64,000 nucleotides of DNA from Hydrogenophaga pseudoflava NBRC 102511 (GTDB lineage: Bacteria; Pseudomonadota; Gammaproteobacteria; Burkholderiales; Burkholderiaceae_C): contig NZ_BCWQ01000018.1 of the NCBI RefSeq assembly GCF_001592285.1, positions 34,861-98,860 of the forward strand, read 5' to 3'. Position 1 is the first letter of the stretch. The number at the start of each line of letters is the position of its first letter. Positions 42,644 to 52,023 of the stretch are shown here, one piece after another. A program made the translations under genes and the position numbers. The notes beneath the pieces are model-generated. The model saw nothing but the letters and a program-made list of their open reading frames with translations. It did not search any database and had not been told where the DNA came from.

Positions 42644-44184
42644 TTCGTGTCTCCTTTCCACATCGCAAAGTTCTTCTGGTCTTCCGAACCTTCGAAGTCG
42701 AAGTTGTCGCGGCCGACTTCCATCTCGTAGTACTTGAGCACGGCCATCAGCGGGTCGAAGCCCTCGGCGGTCGGGTCGGTGCCTTCGGGGAAGCAGTGGC
42801 CCTGGTAGATCTGGTGCACCGGCAGCCAGCTCTGCACGTACTTCTCGGGCTCGTGGTCGAAGATGCTCTTGCAGTGGTCGCTGCAGAAGTGGTACTTGTA
42901 GGCCTTGTAGTCGCTGTCGCGGTAGCAGATCTTGCTGGGGTCACCCTCTTCGGTGAACAGCATCGGGATCTGGCAGGTGGTGCACAGCATCGGCAGCGTC
43001 TTGTTGTAGAAGCGGTTGCCGGCCTGCTGCTGCTCGCGGAAGTACTCGAAGCGCGGGCGGTAGTACTGGTCGAAGGTCTCGGGGTACTTCTCCGACAGCC
43101 AAGCCATTTCTTCGTCGCTGGGAATCCAGGTGTGGAATGGCGCGGCGGCGTTGTAGTTGTAGAAGGTGTTCCAGGCCTGGTGGCTGATGTGGTCCTTGCC
43201 TTCGCAGGCCTGCTTCCAGCCCGCGGGCTCGCGGATGCCGTAGCGCGCCAGGTCCTTGAACAGGGCACCGCCGTTTTCTTCGGCGTACATCTCCCAGGCT
43301 TCCTTCCAGCTCATCACGCGCTTGGGCAGCATGTAGTCCTGCATCATCGCGACCAGGGTCAGCAGGCGGTAGCCGCGCCAGAACCACTTGTCGATCCAAC
43401 GCTGCACGATGGGCACGTTGTCCGGGTCCTGCTCCAGCAGGAACTTGATGCACTCGATGCCCAGCGTCATGTGGCGGCTCTCGTCGCTCTGCGCCGAAAA
43501 GCCGAAGGTCACGGTGGACATGTCGCCGTTGTGCGCCGCGCCGCTCATGAAGGGCACGAACAGCAGGTTGGTCAGCACGTACTCGAAGCTGAAGCTGACG
43601 GCGGTGAGGAACTCGAACGGGCCGCCGGTGCAGGCGTCCTCGAAGAAGCTCTTGGGCACCGACAGGTACCACACGCGGTCGAACCAGTGGTTCGAGTGGT
43701 GCATGCCGTTGAAGTACTTGTTGTAGTGGCTGATCGCGTGCGTCTCGGTCTGGTAGTGGCGCAGCTCGTCGATGGACTGCATCTGCGCCGCGACGCGGGC
43801 GCCTTCACCGGTGAACTGGCGACCCACGTGGGCGAAGCCGCGGTGCGCGTAGTACTCCAGCGGCGTCACGCCCTGGATGAACAGCTTGAGCGCGTTGACG
43901 TAGCGCGCGTCGGCCACGCCGAGCTGGCCGTTGTTCTGCGCGAAGGCCTCGATGACGGCGTAGAGCTTTTTCTCCTTCTCGCCCTGGTACTTCCAGTAGG
44001 CGTCCATGGTGAGGCGGAACGGGTCCTGCCATTTGTCCCAGTCGTGGATCTTGATGCCCTCGTACTTGTCGTACGGGAACACCTTGTCCATCGGCTGGTA
44101 GCTGGTCTCCCAGCCCAGGCCGCGCGTCATGGCGGCGTAGCGTTCCTTCAGGCCGAGCTTCTTGCTCGCAACTCTCGTGTCCAT
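42640..44184 (-). CDS. dmpN: phenol hydroxylase large oxygenase subunit (P3)
   Basis: A 514-residue diiron oxygenase subunit: Glu110, and the two iron-binding boxes DELRH (Glu140, His143) and DESRH later in the chain. Sequence such as GLGWETSYQPMDKVFPYDKY and CTTCQIPMLFTEEGDPSK is DmpN-like. It hydroxylates phenol to catechol using O2. Confidence 0.96.
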   Translation of the reverse strand: MDTRVASKKLGLKERYAAMTRGLGWETSYQPMDKVFPYDKYEGIKIHDWDKWQDPFRLTMDAYWKYQGEKEKKLYAVIEAFAQNNGQLGVADARYVNALKLFIQGVTPLEYYAHRGFAHVGRQFTGEGARVAAQMQSIDELRHYQTETHAISHYNKYFNGMHHSNHWFDRVWYLSVPKSFFEDACTGGPFEFLTAVSFSFEYVLTNLLFVPFMSGAAHNGDMSTVTFGFSAQSDESRHMTLGIECIKFLLEQDPDNVPIVQRWIDKWFWRGYRLLTLVAMMQDYMLPKRVMSWKEAWEMYAEENGGALFKDLARYGIREPAGWKQACEGKDHISHQAWNTFYNYNAAAPFHTWIPSDEEMAWLSEKYPETFDQYYRPRFEYFREQQQAGNRFYNKTLPMLCTTCQIPMLFTEEGDPSKICYRDSDYKAYKYHFCSDHCKSIFDHEPEKYVQSWLPVHQIYQGHCFPEGTDPTAEGFDPLMAVLKYYEMEVGRDNFDFEGSEDQKNFAMWKGDTK

Positions 44185-44207
44185 GCGTGTCTCCTTCTGC
44201 TCGTGAT

Positions 44208-44477
44208 TCAGTGTTTCCAGCTCAGCGTGAGCTGGTCGTCGTCCTCGTCGATGTGGCCCGAGAGGGTGACGAGGTTGACGTGGATGGCTTGCAGGTCGTA
44301 GGGCCGGCCGGTCAGGCCCTCGATGGTTTCGCGGCGGATGGTCAGGCTGCCGGGCGCATTGATCTTGACCAGGCCGGTCGGGTGGGTCAGCACCGCGTTC
44401 GGGTTGTCGGCCACGATGGCGTCGATCACCGGGCGGGACTCTTCGTTGTGCTGGAAAGCGATGAATACGTCGGACAT
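44208..44477 (-). CDS. dmpM: phenol hydroxylase activator protein (P2)
   Basis: An 89-residue cofactorless effector: SDVFIAFQHNEESRPVIDAI and GSLTIRRETIEGLTGRPYDL match DmpM. It docks on the diiron subunit and controls turnover. Confidence 0.93.
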   Translation of the reverse strand: MSDVFIAFQHNEESRPVIDAIVADNPNAVLTHPTGLVKINAPGSLTIRRETIEGLTGRPYDLQAIHVNLVTLSGHIDEDDDQLTLSWKH

Positions 44478-44502
44478 GTTGTGGTCTCCTGTTCAGGCCT
44501 GG

Positions 44503-45498
44503 TCAGGCGGTGACGCCGGTCTTGGCCAGGCGCGCCTGCAGCTGCACGCGTGCGTCGCTCAGCACGGTCTCTCCGGTCTCGCCCAGGGCCAGGCGGGCGA
44601 TGGGCGAGAGGGCGGCCTGGGCGCGGTCCATCCAGTGGCCGGCCCAGCCGCGCAGCAGGGCTTTGTTGGCGTCCGATTCGGCACCCGCGGCCTTGATGAC
44701 GGCGTCGATCCAGCGCGCGGTTTCGTCGTGCCACTCGGGCATGAAGCTGGTCAGCATCGCGACCGCGGTGCCGCCCTGCAGCGCGACGTGGTCGTCCACG
44801 AAGCCGCCGTAGACCAGCGGGTACAGCAGACCGTCGAGCGCGAAGTTCTGCGCTACGAACAGCTCGAACGGGTCGCTGACCACGAAGCTGTCTTCCACCA
44901 GGCGGCGCAGACCCTGCCACTCGGGGGCGTCCAGCCAGGCCTGCTTGCCGTCTTCCAGCGACTGCGGCTCGCCCAGCACCAGGCCCAGGCGGGTGAGGTA
45001 CTGCGCCACACCCAGGTTGTCCATCGCGTGGAACATGGCCGGCGCGGTGAAGGCGGTGCCATAGCCGTAGGCGCAGATGGAGGCGTTGTTCATGTTGGCG
45101 CCCCAGGCCGCGTGGCGCAGCGGCATCAGCACCGTCAGGGCCTTCTCGCGCACGGCGTCGGGCATCTTGCCGACCATGCCGCGCTGCTCGACGAACTGGA
45201 AGTTGGCCTCCATCGCGTCCTGCTGCTTGGCGCGGGTCATGGTCCAGGTGGCGTAATAGAACTGGCGCGGGTCCTTGAGCACGTACCAGTCGGCCAGCAC
45301 GATCTTGCTGCGGCTGGCGTCGAAGAGTTCGTGGCCCGGGTCCCAGGTCGGCCGGTAGTGGAAGTTCACCATCGGCTGGGCGCCGAAGGTGGCCTCCTGG
45401 TAGCGGCTGGCGGTCTTGTCGCCGCCGATGTATTTCGCCACGTGGGCGTAGGTCTGGCGCAGCGGCGTGATCTCCCGCGCCTGCAGGTCGATGTTCAT
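44503..45498 (-). CDS. dmpL: phenol hydroxylase beta subunit (P1)
   Basis: A 331-residue oxygenase subunit: MNIDLQAREITPLRQTYAHV and FHYRPTWDPGHELFDASRS are DmpL hallmarks. It shares the fold of the alpha subunit but lacks the iron ligands. Forms the (alpha-beta-gamma)2 hydroxylase with DmpN and DmpO. Confidence 0.94.
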   Translation of the reverse strand: MNIDLQAREITPLRQTYAHVAKYIGGDKTASRYQEATFGAQPMVNFHYRPTWDPGHELFDASRSKIVLADWYVLKDPRQFYYATWTMTRAKQQDAMEANFQFVEQRGMVGKMPDAVREKALTVLMPLRHAAWGANMNNASICAYGYGTAFTAPAMFHAMDNLGVAQYLTRLGLVLGEPQSLEDGKQAWLDAPEWQGLRRLVEDSFVVSDPFELFVAQNFALDGLLYPLVYGGFVDDHVALQGGTAVAMLTSFMPEWHDETARWIDAVIKAAGAESDANKALLRGWAGHWMDRAQAALSPIARLALGETGETVLSDARVQLQARLAKTGVTA

Positions 45499-45544
45499 CG
45501 GTGCTTGTCTCCGTTGGAATGGTTGTTGAACGGCTCTCGCGAAC

Positions 45545-45745
45545 TCAGGTGTCCAGACGCTGCACCTTGTTGTTGGCGCAGAAGGCCTCGAAGGCCGGGG
45601 CGGGCAGCATCAGCTCCACCGCCAGCTCCGGCCAGCCGATCGAGAACTCGAAGGCGACCAGGCCGTCGGCACGGCGCTCGATCACCCGCACGAAGCGCAG
45701 CGAGGCGTCGACGGCGGGCAGGGAGGTGTCGGTGGTCTGGGGCAT
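45545..45745 (-). CDS. dmpK: phenol hydroxylase assembly protein (P0)
   Basis: A 66-residue protein: FVRVIERRADGLVAFEFSIG and AFEAFCANNKVQRLD are typical of DmpK/PhhK, thought to help assemble or insert iron into the hydroxylase. ATG 45745 gives the family length; the longer frame to 45895 runs through the sigma-54 promoter and is rejected. First gene of the operon. Confidence 0.88.
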   Translation of the reverse strand: MPQTTDTSLPAVDASLRFVRVIERRADGLVAFEFSIGWPELAVELMLPAPAFEAFCANNKVQRLDT

Positions 45746-45786
45746 GGTGCTTGGGGCGGTCGGTGCGTTGTCGGACGCGTCCCCTC

Positions 45787-45803
45787 TCGCAGATGGCGTG
45801 CCA
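45787..45803 (-). promoter_or_regulatory. sigma-54 promoter of the phenol operon
   Basis: Read on the minus strand, TGGCACG-N4-CTGCG with the exact ten-base GG-to-GC spacing of -24/-12 promoters. Start of transcription would be near 45777, 32 bases before dmpK. The divergent dmpR product is the expected activator. Confidence 0.85.
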
Positions 45804-45976
45804 GTCCGCCGGGGTTGGGCCAAAAATCTCGATATTTCAGGGAAATCCCTGAGAAAAATGTCGGTGTGCAGCGCAGCATCTGGATCGCCCAACACCCTTC
45901 GATAGTTTGTTTCTTGGACTGTTGCGGCGCAGCACGTGAGAAAAATCTCGATTTGATGAGGCGCTTTTTGCTGCGA

Positions 45977-45992
45977 GTGATCAAATGATCAA
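45977..45992. promoter_or_regulatory. DmpR/XylR upstream activator site
   Basis: GTGATCAAATGATCAA matches the XylR/DmpR UAS pattern TTGATCAA(T/A)TGATCAA at 15 of 16 places. It lies about 180 bases upstream of the sigma-54 promoter. A weaker related half-match lies at 45945-45958, 33 bases (three turns) away, a plausible second UAS. Confidence 0.75.
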
Positions 45993-46086
45993 TTTCAGGC
46001 ACTGCTTCGCCGGTTTGTCGATTTGGGGCGCTTGGCGGAAAATATCGAGATTCCAGTCGCCGCAGAGCGACCCACCGGAGACACCT

Positions 46087-47766
46087 TTGGACCCCCATCT
46101 GACCTACCCGCCCGACAACGACCTGCGCCGGCTGCTGCGCTTCGAGCCGCACAGCGGCGCCATCTGGCTGGGCGAGCGGCGCATGGTGCTGCTGCACACC
46201 GCGGCGCTGACGGCCCTGCGCCACGACCTCATCACCTCGGTCGGCAAGGACCACGCGCGGCGACTGCTCACGCGCCTGGGTTATGCCTGCGGCCTGCACG
46301 ACGCCGGTTTCGCTGCCAAGACGCGCGGCAAGAAGACGCTGGAAGACATGTTCCTGGTCGGGCCGCAGCTGCACATGCTCGAAGGCGCGGCGCGCGTGAC
46401 GCCGGTGCGGCTGGAAATGGACGCCGCGGCCGGCCGCTTCGAGGGCATGTTCCGCTGGGACGACTCGTGGGAGGCGCACGCGCACCGCCTTCACTATGGC
46501 GTGGTCGACGAGCCGGCCTGCTGGACGCTGCTGGGCTACGCCAGCGGCTACACCAGCGCCTTCATGGGCCGGCTGATCCTGTACAAGGAAATCAAGTGCT
46601 CGGCCTGTGGCGACGACCACTGCCTGATCGAGGGCCGCCCGATCGACGACTGGCCCGACGGCGACGCGCACCGCCAGTACTTCGAGGACGACTCGCTGCT
46701 GGAGAAGATGGCCGCGCTGAGCCAGCAGGTCGAGGCGCTGAAGAACACGCTGGAGCCGGCCGAGTCGGGTGGCATGCTGGTCGGCTCCTCGCCGGGCTTC
46801 CAGCACGCGCACGACCTGATGCGCCGCGCCGCAACGACGCAGGTGACGGTGCTGCTGACGGGCGAGACCGGCGTGGGCAAGGAGCGCTTTGCGCGCGCGC
46901 TGCACGAACACTCCGAGCGCGCCGCCGGGCCGTTCGTGGCGGTCAACTGCGCGGCGCTGCCGGCCGAGCTGATCGAGGCCGAGCTGTTCGGCGTCGAGAA
47001 GGGCGCCTTCACCGGTGCGCACGCGGCGCGGGCCGGCCGTTTCGAGCGCGCCGAAGGCGGCACGCTGTTCCTCGACGAGGTGGGCGACATGCCGCTGCCC
47101 GCGCAGGCCAAGCTGCTGCGCGTGCTGCAGGAGGGCGAGATCGAGCGCCTGGGCAGCGAGAGCGCGCGCAAGGTCAACGTGCGCCTCGTGACGGCGACCA
47201 ACGTCAACCTCGAAGCAGCGGTCGAGCGCGGGCAGTTCCGGCGCGACCTGTTCTACCGCCTCAACGTCTACCCGATCTGCATTCCGCCGCTGCGCGAACG
47301 CAGCAGCGACATCGAGCCTCTGGCGCAGCACCTGCTGGCGCGCTTCACCGCGCTGCACCAGAAGCGCCTGGGCGGCTTCAGCGACCGCGCGCTGCAGGCG
47401 CTGACGCGCCACAGCTGGCCCGGCAATGTGCGCGAACTGGAGAACCTGGTCGAGCGCGGCGTGATCCTCGCGGCGCAGGGCGGCGTGATCGAGGCCGAAC
47501 ACCTGTTCCCCAACCAGTCCGAGCCGGCACAGGACGGCATCGACCCGCAGGGCCGGCTGGCGCGCCGTGCACCCGAGGACGAGCTGCGCCTGTGCGCGCA
47601 GGTGCTCGATGCCGGCGTGCCGATCGAGACCCTGGAGGCGCAGGTGCTGGCCCTGGCGGTCGAGCGCAGCCGCGGCAACCTGGCCGGCGCCGCGCGCCTG
47701 CTGGGCCTGAGCCGCGCGCAGCTGGCCTACCGGCTCAAACGCCAGCATCAACAGGAAGCCGATTGA
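46087..47766 (+). CDS. dmpR: sigma-54-dependent activator DmpR, aromatic-responsive
   Basis: A 559-residue NtrC-family activator starting at TTG 46087 (GGAG seven bases before). Domains: XylR/DmpR N-terminal sensor (about 10-115), V4R domain with zinc cysteines Cys145, Cys171, Cys174 and Cys179, linker 205-230, AAA+ domain with Walker [15 protein letters not shown] and Walker [10 protein letters not shown], and a Fis-type HTH ([20 protein letters not shown]). It binds phenols directly through the sensor and drives the dmp operon. The ATG at 45985 lies inside the UAS and is less likely. Confidence 0.93.
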   Translation: MDPHLTYPPDNDLRRLLRFEPHSGAIWLGERRMVLLHTAALTALRHDLITSVGKDHARRLLTRLGYACGLHDAGFAAKTRGKKTLEDMFLVGPQLHMLEGAARVTPVRLEMDAAAGRFEGMFRWDDSWEAHAHRLHYGVVDEPACWTLLGYASGYTSAFMGRLILYKEIKCSACGDDHCLIEGRPIDDWPDGDAHRQYFEDDSLLEKMAALSQQVEALKNTLEPAESGGMLVGSSPGFQHAHDLMRRAATTQVTVLLTGETGVGKERFARALHEHSERAAGPFVAVNCAALPAELIEAELFGVEKGAFTGAHAARAGRFERAEGGTLFLDEVGDMPLPAQAKLLRVLQEGEIERLGSESARKVNVRLVTATNVNLEAAVERGQFRRDLFYRLNVYPICIPPLRERSSDIEPLAQHLLARFTALHQKRLGGFSDRALQALTRHSWPGNVRELENLVERGVILAAQGGVIEAEHLFPNQSEPAQDGIDPQGRLARRAPEDELRLCAQVLDAGVPIETLEAQVLALAVERSRGNLAGAARLLGLSRAQLAYRLKRQHQQEAD

Positions 47767-47776
47767 GGTCATCACC

Positions 47777-48523
47777 ATGCTGCAAGACCTGCTTCAACCC
47801 GCACACGCCGCCGGCCCCGCGCCGCGCAGCGACGAACCCGAGCCGCGCACCCTCACCGAACGCGCCTACCGCGCGCTGCGCCACGACATCGTGTGCGGCG
47901 ATCTGCAGCCGGGCCAGCGCCTGCGCGTCGAGCACCTCAAGGACCACTATGGCGTGGGCGCCGGCACGCTGCGCGAGGCGCTGGCGCTGCTGGTGTCCGA
48001 CGCGCTGGTCACGGTCGAAGGCCAGCGCGGCTACCGCGTCAGCGCCGTGTCGCTGGACGACCTGTGCGACCTCACCGACACGCGCGTGCGGCTGGAAACC
48101 GAGGCGCTGCGCCAGTCGATCCGGCTCGGCGACGCGGGCTGGGAGAACTCGGTGCGCGAGGCCTTTGCGCAGCTCAGCGTGGCCGAGGAGGGCGGCGCCG
48201 GCCGCGACCCGGACCAGTGGGAGCGCGCCAACCGCCACTTCCACGAAACCCTGATCGCGGGCCACAGCTCACCCTGGACGCGGCACCTGCTGGACATCCT
48301 CTACCGCCACGGCGAGCGCTACCGCCACATCGCCATCCGCATCGGCGCCACGCCGGGCTTCGACCGCGACGTGCACGCCGAGCACGAGGGCATCTTCCTG
48401 GCGGCGATGGCGCGCCAGGAGGCCCGCGCGGCGCTGGCGCTGGAAGCCCACATCCGCCTGACCTGCGACATCCTGACCCGCCAGGCCGACGCGGCGGCAG
48501 GGGGCGGATTTAAGCTGGCTTAA
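47777..48523 (+). CDS. GntR-family (FCD) regulator
   Basis: A 248-residue FadR-type regulator: wHTH at about 24-92 (TLTERAYRALRHDIVCGDLQ, then GVGAGTLREALALLVSDALV) and a helical FCD ligand/metal domain with histidines in RHFHETL and HEGIFLAA. Ten bases after dmpR. In the Comamonas aph system the GntR protein AphS next to aphR represses the phenol genes, so this gene probably has that job; the AATCTCGAT motifs are candidate sites. Confidence 0.9.
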   Translation: MLQDLLQPAHAAGPAPRSDEPEPRTLTERAYRALRHDIVCGDLQPGQRLRVEHLKDHYGVGAGTLREALALLVSDALVTVEGQRGYRVSAVSLDDLCDLTDTRVRLETEALRQSIRLGDAGWENSVREAFAQLSVAEEGGAGRDPDQWERANRHFHETLIAGHSSPWTRHLLDILYRHGERYRHIAIRIGATPGFDRDVHAEHEGIFLAAMARQEARAALALEAHIRLTCDILTRQADAAAGGGFKLA

Positions 48524-48530
48524 TACGGGC

Positions 48531-48555
48531 GGGGGTAGTATGGCTATCCCCTTTT
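48531..48555 (+). terminator. Rho-independent terminator after the GntR gene
   Basis: GGGGGTAG / CTATCCCC stem (one G-U pair) with loop TATGG and four T residues. Short T-run, so moderate strength. Confidence 0.55.
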
Positions 48556-48570
48556 CCACCCGTTCCGGTC

Positions 48571-49293
48571 ATGAACATCCCATGCTTCCGAGTCCTGCCC
48601 TTGCTCGCCCTTGCCGCAGGCGCCTGTGCCTCGCCCGCCTGGGCCGCCGACCCCGTCACCGATGCCTTGCAGAAGGCCTACGTGCCCTACCGTGCGGCCC
48701 TGTTCAAGACCAACGCCGGCCAGGCCGGCGAATCGGCCGATGCGCTGAAACAGGCGCAACAGGCCTGGTCCCAGGTCACCCAGCTCGTGAAGTCCCAGCC
48801 CACCGTCCCGTATGCCAACGATGCGCTCATGGCGCGCACCCTGAGCGGGGTCGAGGAGCACTACGCCAGGGCCGTGCAGCAGGTGGCCGCGGGGCAGTTG
48901 TCCCAGGCCCACGACACGCTCGAAGGTGTGCGCGACCTGCTCAGCGAACTGCGGCGCCAGAACCAGGTCATCGTCTACAGCGACCACATGAACGCCTACC
49001 ACGCCCAGATGGAGCATCTGCTGGACGAGGGGCCGAAGTGGCTTCAGGCGGACGACGGCTTGCCGAAGCTGGCGGCGCAGGCGGGTGTGCTGACCTACCT
49101 GGCGGGCCTGCTCGCCAGCGAAGCCCCTGCGTCGGCGCAGTCATCGCCGGAGTTCAAGGAACTGCTGGGCGCGGTGACGCGATCGGTGGATGCGCTGAAC
49201 GCGGCTGTGGCGGCGGGCGACAAGGCCCGGATCGAGAAGGCCATCGGCCAGGTCAAGGCACCCTACAGCAAGCTGTTCATCAAGTTCGGCTGA
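48571..49293 (+). CDS. periplasmic helical protein of unknown function
   Basis: A 240-residue protein with a signal peptide (about 1-25, ending SPAWA) and an all-helical mature domain rich in Gln and Ala (ADALKQAQQAWSQVTQLV and so on) with YSDHMNAYHAQMEH, whose histidines could hold a metal or heme. It resembles helical periplasmic proteins such as cytochrome c'-type or EfeO-like bundles, without a CXXCH. Not assigned. Convergent with the MarC gene. Confidence 0.75.
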   Translation: MNIPCFRVLPLLALAAGACASPAWAADPVTDALQKAYVPYRAALFKTNAGQAGESADALKQAQQAWSQVTQLVKSQPTVPYANDALMARTLSGVEEHYARAVQQVAAGQLSQAHDTLEGVRDLLSELRRQNQVIVYSDHMNAYHAQMEHLLDEGPKWLQADDGLPKLAAQAGVLTYLAGLLASEAPASAQSSPEFKELLGAVTRSVDALNAAVAAGDKARIEKAIGQVKAPYSKLFIKFG

Positions 49294-49309
49294 TCCGGGG
49301 CTCTGGCCC

Positions 49310-49930
49310 TCAGGCGCCCAGCGCCGGGAACAGCTTGGTCAGCCCGGCGGCCATCACCTCCACCGCCAGCGCGGCCAGGATCAGGCCCATCAGCCGGGTC
49401 ATCACGTTGATGCCGGTCTGGCCCAGGAAACGGGCGATGGGCTTGGCCGCGGCGAAACACACGGCGGTGGCCAGCGCGATCACCACGCCATAGCCCACCA
49501 GCGCGGCGTGCTGGAAGAAGGTCTTGGCCTGGTCGGCGTAGATCACCACGGTGGACATGGTGGCCGGGCCGGTGAGCAGCGGAATGGTCAGCGGCACGAC
49601 CGCGATAGACGCTTTGGTGCCGGCGTCGTCCACCTCGCTTTTGGTGGCCTTGGCCTCGGCCGGCTGGGCGTTCAGCATGGACAGCGCCGAGGTCAGCAGC
49701 AGCATGCCGCCACCGACCTGGAAGCTCGCCAGCGAGATGCTGAAGAACTCCAGGATCTGCAGGCCGATCACCGCGCAGGTCGCGATGACCGCGAACGCGC
49801 TGAACGAGGAAATCAGGATGGTGCGCTTGCGCTGCGCCGAACTGAATCCCTGCGTGTAGTGGATGAAGAAGGGCACGATGGCCAGCGGGTTGACGATGGC
49901 CAGCAGGGTGATCAGGGGCTTGAAATCCAT
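49310..49930 (-). CDS. MarC-family integral membrane protein
   Basis: A 206-residue protein with six hydrophobic segments: ITLLAIVNPLAIVPFFIHYT and NVMTRLMGLILAALAVEVMA are the conserved MarC ends. Biochemical function is unknown despite the multiple-antibiotic-resistance name. Four bases from the MaoC gene on the same strand. Confidence 0.9.
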   Translation of the reverse strand: MDFKPLITLLAIVNPLAIVPFFIHYTQGFSSAQRKRTILISSFSAFAVIATCAVIGLQILEFFSISLASFQVGGGMLLLTSALSMLNAQPAEAKATKSEVDDAGTKASIAVVPLTIPLLTGPATMSTVVIYADQAKTFFQHAALVGYGVVIALATAVCFAAAKPIARFLGQTGINVMTRLMGLILAALAVEVMAAGLTKLFPALGA

Positions 49931-49934
49931 CCCG

Positions 49935-50438
49935 CTATTGTGCGGGCGCGGCGGCGCGAGGGGGCGCTTTCAGCCGGAACATCCCGTAGCCCTCCATGTG
50001 CAGCACCTTGTCGCCGTGCTGGTTGAACATCTCCCAGATGGTGCGCACCAGGCCCACGTCGGGGCGCTTGCTCATCGGGCGTTTCTCGGTGATGGTGTGC
50101 TGCAGCCGCAGCACGTCGCCGGGGTAGACCGGCTTGGTCCACTTCAGGCTCTCCAGCCCGGGCGAGCCCAGGCTGGAGGTCTCGTGCAGGAAGTTGGTCA
50201 CCATCAGCCGCATGGCCATGGCGCAGGTGTGCCAGCCGCTGGCGCTGAGCGCCCCGAACACCGAGGCCTTGCCGCCTTCTTCGCTCAGGTGGAAGGGCTG
50301 CGGGTCGAACTGGCTGGCGAAGGCGATGATCTCCTCCTTCGTCGGCGAAATGCTGCCCAGGTCGCGGGTCTGTCCGACCTCCAGGTCTTCCCACCAGATC
50401 CTGATGTGCGGGCTGTTCTCGGGCGTGGTCGCGGTCAT
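49935..50438 (-). CDS. MaoC-like dehydratase
   Basis: A 167-residue hot-dog-fold protein: WWEDLEVGQTRDLGSISPTK and IIAFASQFDPQPFHLSE contain the Asp-x-x-x-x-His pair of (R)-hydratases. HTCAMAMRLM is the second half. Probably hydrates an enoyl-CoA. Adjacent to the SDR gene (14-base gap), a common beta-oxidation-like pair. Confidence 0.88.
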   Translation of the reverse strand: MTATTPENSPHIRIWWEDLEVGQTRDLGSISPTKEEIIAFASQFDPQPFHLSEEGGKASVFGALSASGWHTCAMAMRLMVTNFLHETSSLGSPGLESLKWTKPVYPGDVLRLQHTITEKRPMSKRPDVGLVRTIWEMFNQHGDKVLHMEGYGMFRLKAPPRAAAPAQ

Positions 50439-50452
50439 GGGTGGTTCCTTGT

Positions 50453-51211
50453 TCAACGCCCGCCGGACACATCCAGCAGGCTCATGGTGGTGTAGCTGGC
50501 CGCCGGCGACAGCAGCCAGACGATGGCCTGCGCGACCTCGTCGGCCGTGCCGCCGCGCTGCATGGGCACCTGGTGTTTGAGCTGGTTCACCCGGTCGGGG
50601 ATGCCGCCCGAGGCGTGGATCCCGGTTTCGATCAGGCCCGGGCGCACCGCGTTGACGCGGATGCCTTCGGCCGCCACTTCTTTGGCCAGGCCGATGGTGA
50701 AGGTGTCGATGGCGCCCTTGGCCGCCGCGTAGTCCACGTACTGTCCGGGCGAGCCGATGCGCGCGGCGGCGCTGGAGACGTTGACGATGGCGCCGCCCTG
50801 GCCGCCGTGGCGCGTGCTCATGCGGCGCACCGCCTCGCGTGCGCAGAGGAAGCTGCCGAACACGTTGATGTCGAACATGCGCTTCCAGCGCGCCGCGCTC
50901 ATCTCGTCGACCCGGGCGGTCACGTCCACCACGCCGGCGTTGTTCACCAGGCCGGTGAGCCGGCCCAGCTTGGCGTCGATCTTCCCGAACATGCGCAGCA
51001 CCTGCGCCTCGTCGGCCACGTCGGCCTGCGCGGTGATGGCACTGCCGCCGTCGGCGCGGATGGCGCGCACCACCTCGTCGGCGGCGAGGGAATTTGCGGT
51101 GTAGTTCACCGCCACCGCCCAGCCTTCGCGCGCGGCCAGCCGCGCCGTTGCCGCGCCGATGCCCCGGCCGCCGCCGGTCACCAGCAGCACCCCGTTGGCC
51201 CCTGCGTTCAT
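50453..51211 (-). CDS. short-chain dehydrogenase/reductase
   Basis: A 252-residue classical SDR: TGGGRGIG cofactor motif, NNAG, Ser in VSSAAARIG, and YAAAK catalytic tetrad. Such enzymes reduce 3-oxoacyl or 3-hydroxy groups with NAD(P)H. Divergent from the dienelactone hydrolase gene. Confidence 0.9.
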   Translation of the reverse strand: MNAGANGVLLVTGGGRGIGAATARLAAREGWAVAVNYTANSLAADEVVRAIRADGGSAITAQADVADEAQVLRMFGKIDAKLGRLTGLVNNAGVVDVTARVDEMSAARWKRMFDINVFGSFLCAREAVRRMSTRHGGQGGAIVNVSSAAARIGSPGQYVDYAAAKGAIDTFTIGLAKEVAAEGIRVNAVRPGLIETGIHASGGIPDRVNQLKHQVPMQRGGTADEVAQAIVWLLSPAASYTTMSLLDVSGGR

Positions 51212-51332
51212 CCTGCACCCTCCTGACGCTCTGTCACATTTGCGGTTACAACATGCACCTGTCGAAACTTAACGCAGGCGGCCCCGCGCAAGCGTCGCGC
51301 ACCGGACCTGCCACTCATCGTTCGGAGACTTC

Positions 51333-52016
51333 ATGGGCAGCTTTGTTCAACTCACTTCCGCCGACGGATTCCATTGTCCCGCCTACGTCGCGCAGCCCAC
51401 CGGCCAGCCCAAGGGCGGGCTGGTCGTGCTGCAGGAAATTTTCGGCGTCAACAGCCACATCCAGGCCGTGGCCGACGGCTACGCGGCCGAAGGCTATTTC
51501 GTGGTGGCGCCCTCCACCTTCCACCGGGTCAAGGCTGGCGTGGATCTGGGTTACACCGAGGCCGACATGGGCGCGGGCATGGCCCTCAAGACCGCGGTCG
51601 AGGCCCTGCCCCCTCCGGGCGTGATGGCCGACATCCAGGCCGCGATCCGTCTGGCCGCACAGGGCGGCAAGGTCGGCATCGTGGGCTACTGCTGGGGCGG
51701 CCTGCTGACCTGGCGCTCGGCCTGCACGCTGCAGGGGCTGTCGGCGGCGGTGCCGTACTACGGCGGCGGCATGACCACACCGGACGAGATGGCGCGCAAG
51801 GAGCAGGTGCCGACGCTGGCGCACTTTGCCGAGCAGGACCGCTGGATTCCGCTGGACGGCGTGGAGGCGTTCCGCCAGGCGCACCCTGCGGTGACGGTGC
51901 ACCTCTATCCGGCGCACCACGGTTTCAACTGCGACCAGCGGGGCGCCTGGGACGCTCCCTCGGCCGCGCTCGCCCGTGAGCGTACGCTCGCCTTCTTTTC
52001 ACAGCACCTGGGCTGA
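51333..52016 (+). CDS. dienelactone-hydrolase-family protein
   Basis: A 227-residue alpha/beta hydrolase with a Cys nucleophile (GYCWGG), Asp (AEQDRWIP) and His (AHHGFNCD) triad. Dienelactone hydrolases open dienelactones of chlorocatechol breakdown, but many relatives have other substrates. Seven bases upstream of the amidohydrolase gene; likely co-transcribed. Confidence 0.9.
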   Translation: MGSFVQLTSADGFHCPAYVAQPTGQPKGGLVVLQEIFGVNSHIQAVADGYAAEGYFVVAPSTFHRVKAGVDLGYTEADMGAGMALKTAVEALPPPGVMADIQAAIRLAAQGGKVGIVGYCWGGLLTWRSACTLQGLSAAVPYYGGGMTTPDEMARKEQVPTLAHFAEQDRWIPLDGVEAFRQAHPAVTVHLYPAHHGFNCDQRGAWDAPSAALARERTLAFFSQHLG

Positions 52017-52023
52017 GTCCGGC

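Larger units (their letters stand above)
45746..46086. promoter_or_regulatory. dmpK-dmpR intergenic control region
   Basis: A 341-base gene-free region. Contents from left: sigma-54 promoter (45787-45803), palindrome TCAGGG-AAAT-CCCTGA at 45837-45852 area, three near-palindromic AATCTCGAT motifs (45825-45837, 45943-45954, 46039-46052 inverted), and the DmpR site at 45977-45992. AT-rich tracts suit DNA bending by IHF, which such promoters need. Confidence 0.75.

Noticed and set aside
45985..46086. ATG 45985 as the dmpR start
   Set aside because: It lies inside the activator site, and the 34 extra residues do not resemble a DmpR N-terminus; TTG 46087 has GGAG before it.
45682..47778. 698-residue minus-strand frame opposite dmpR
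   Set aside because: Crosses the sigma-54 promoter and dmpR; no family likeness.
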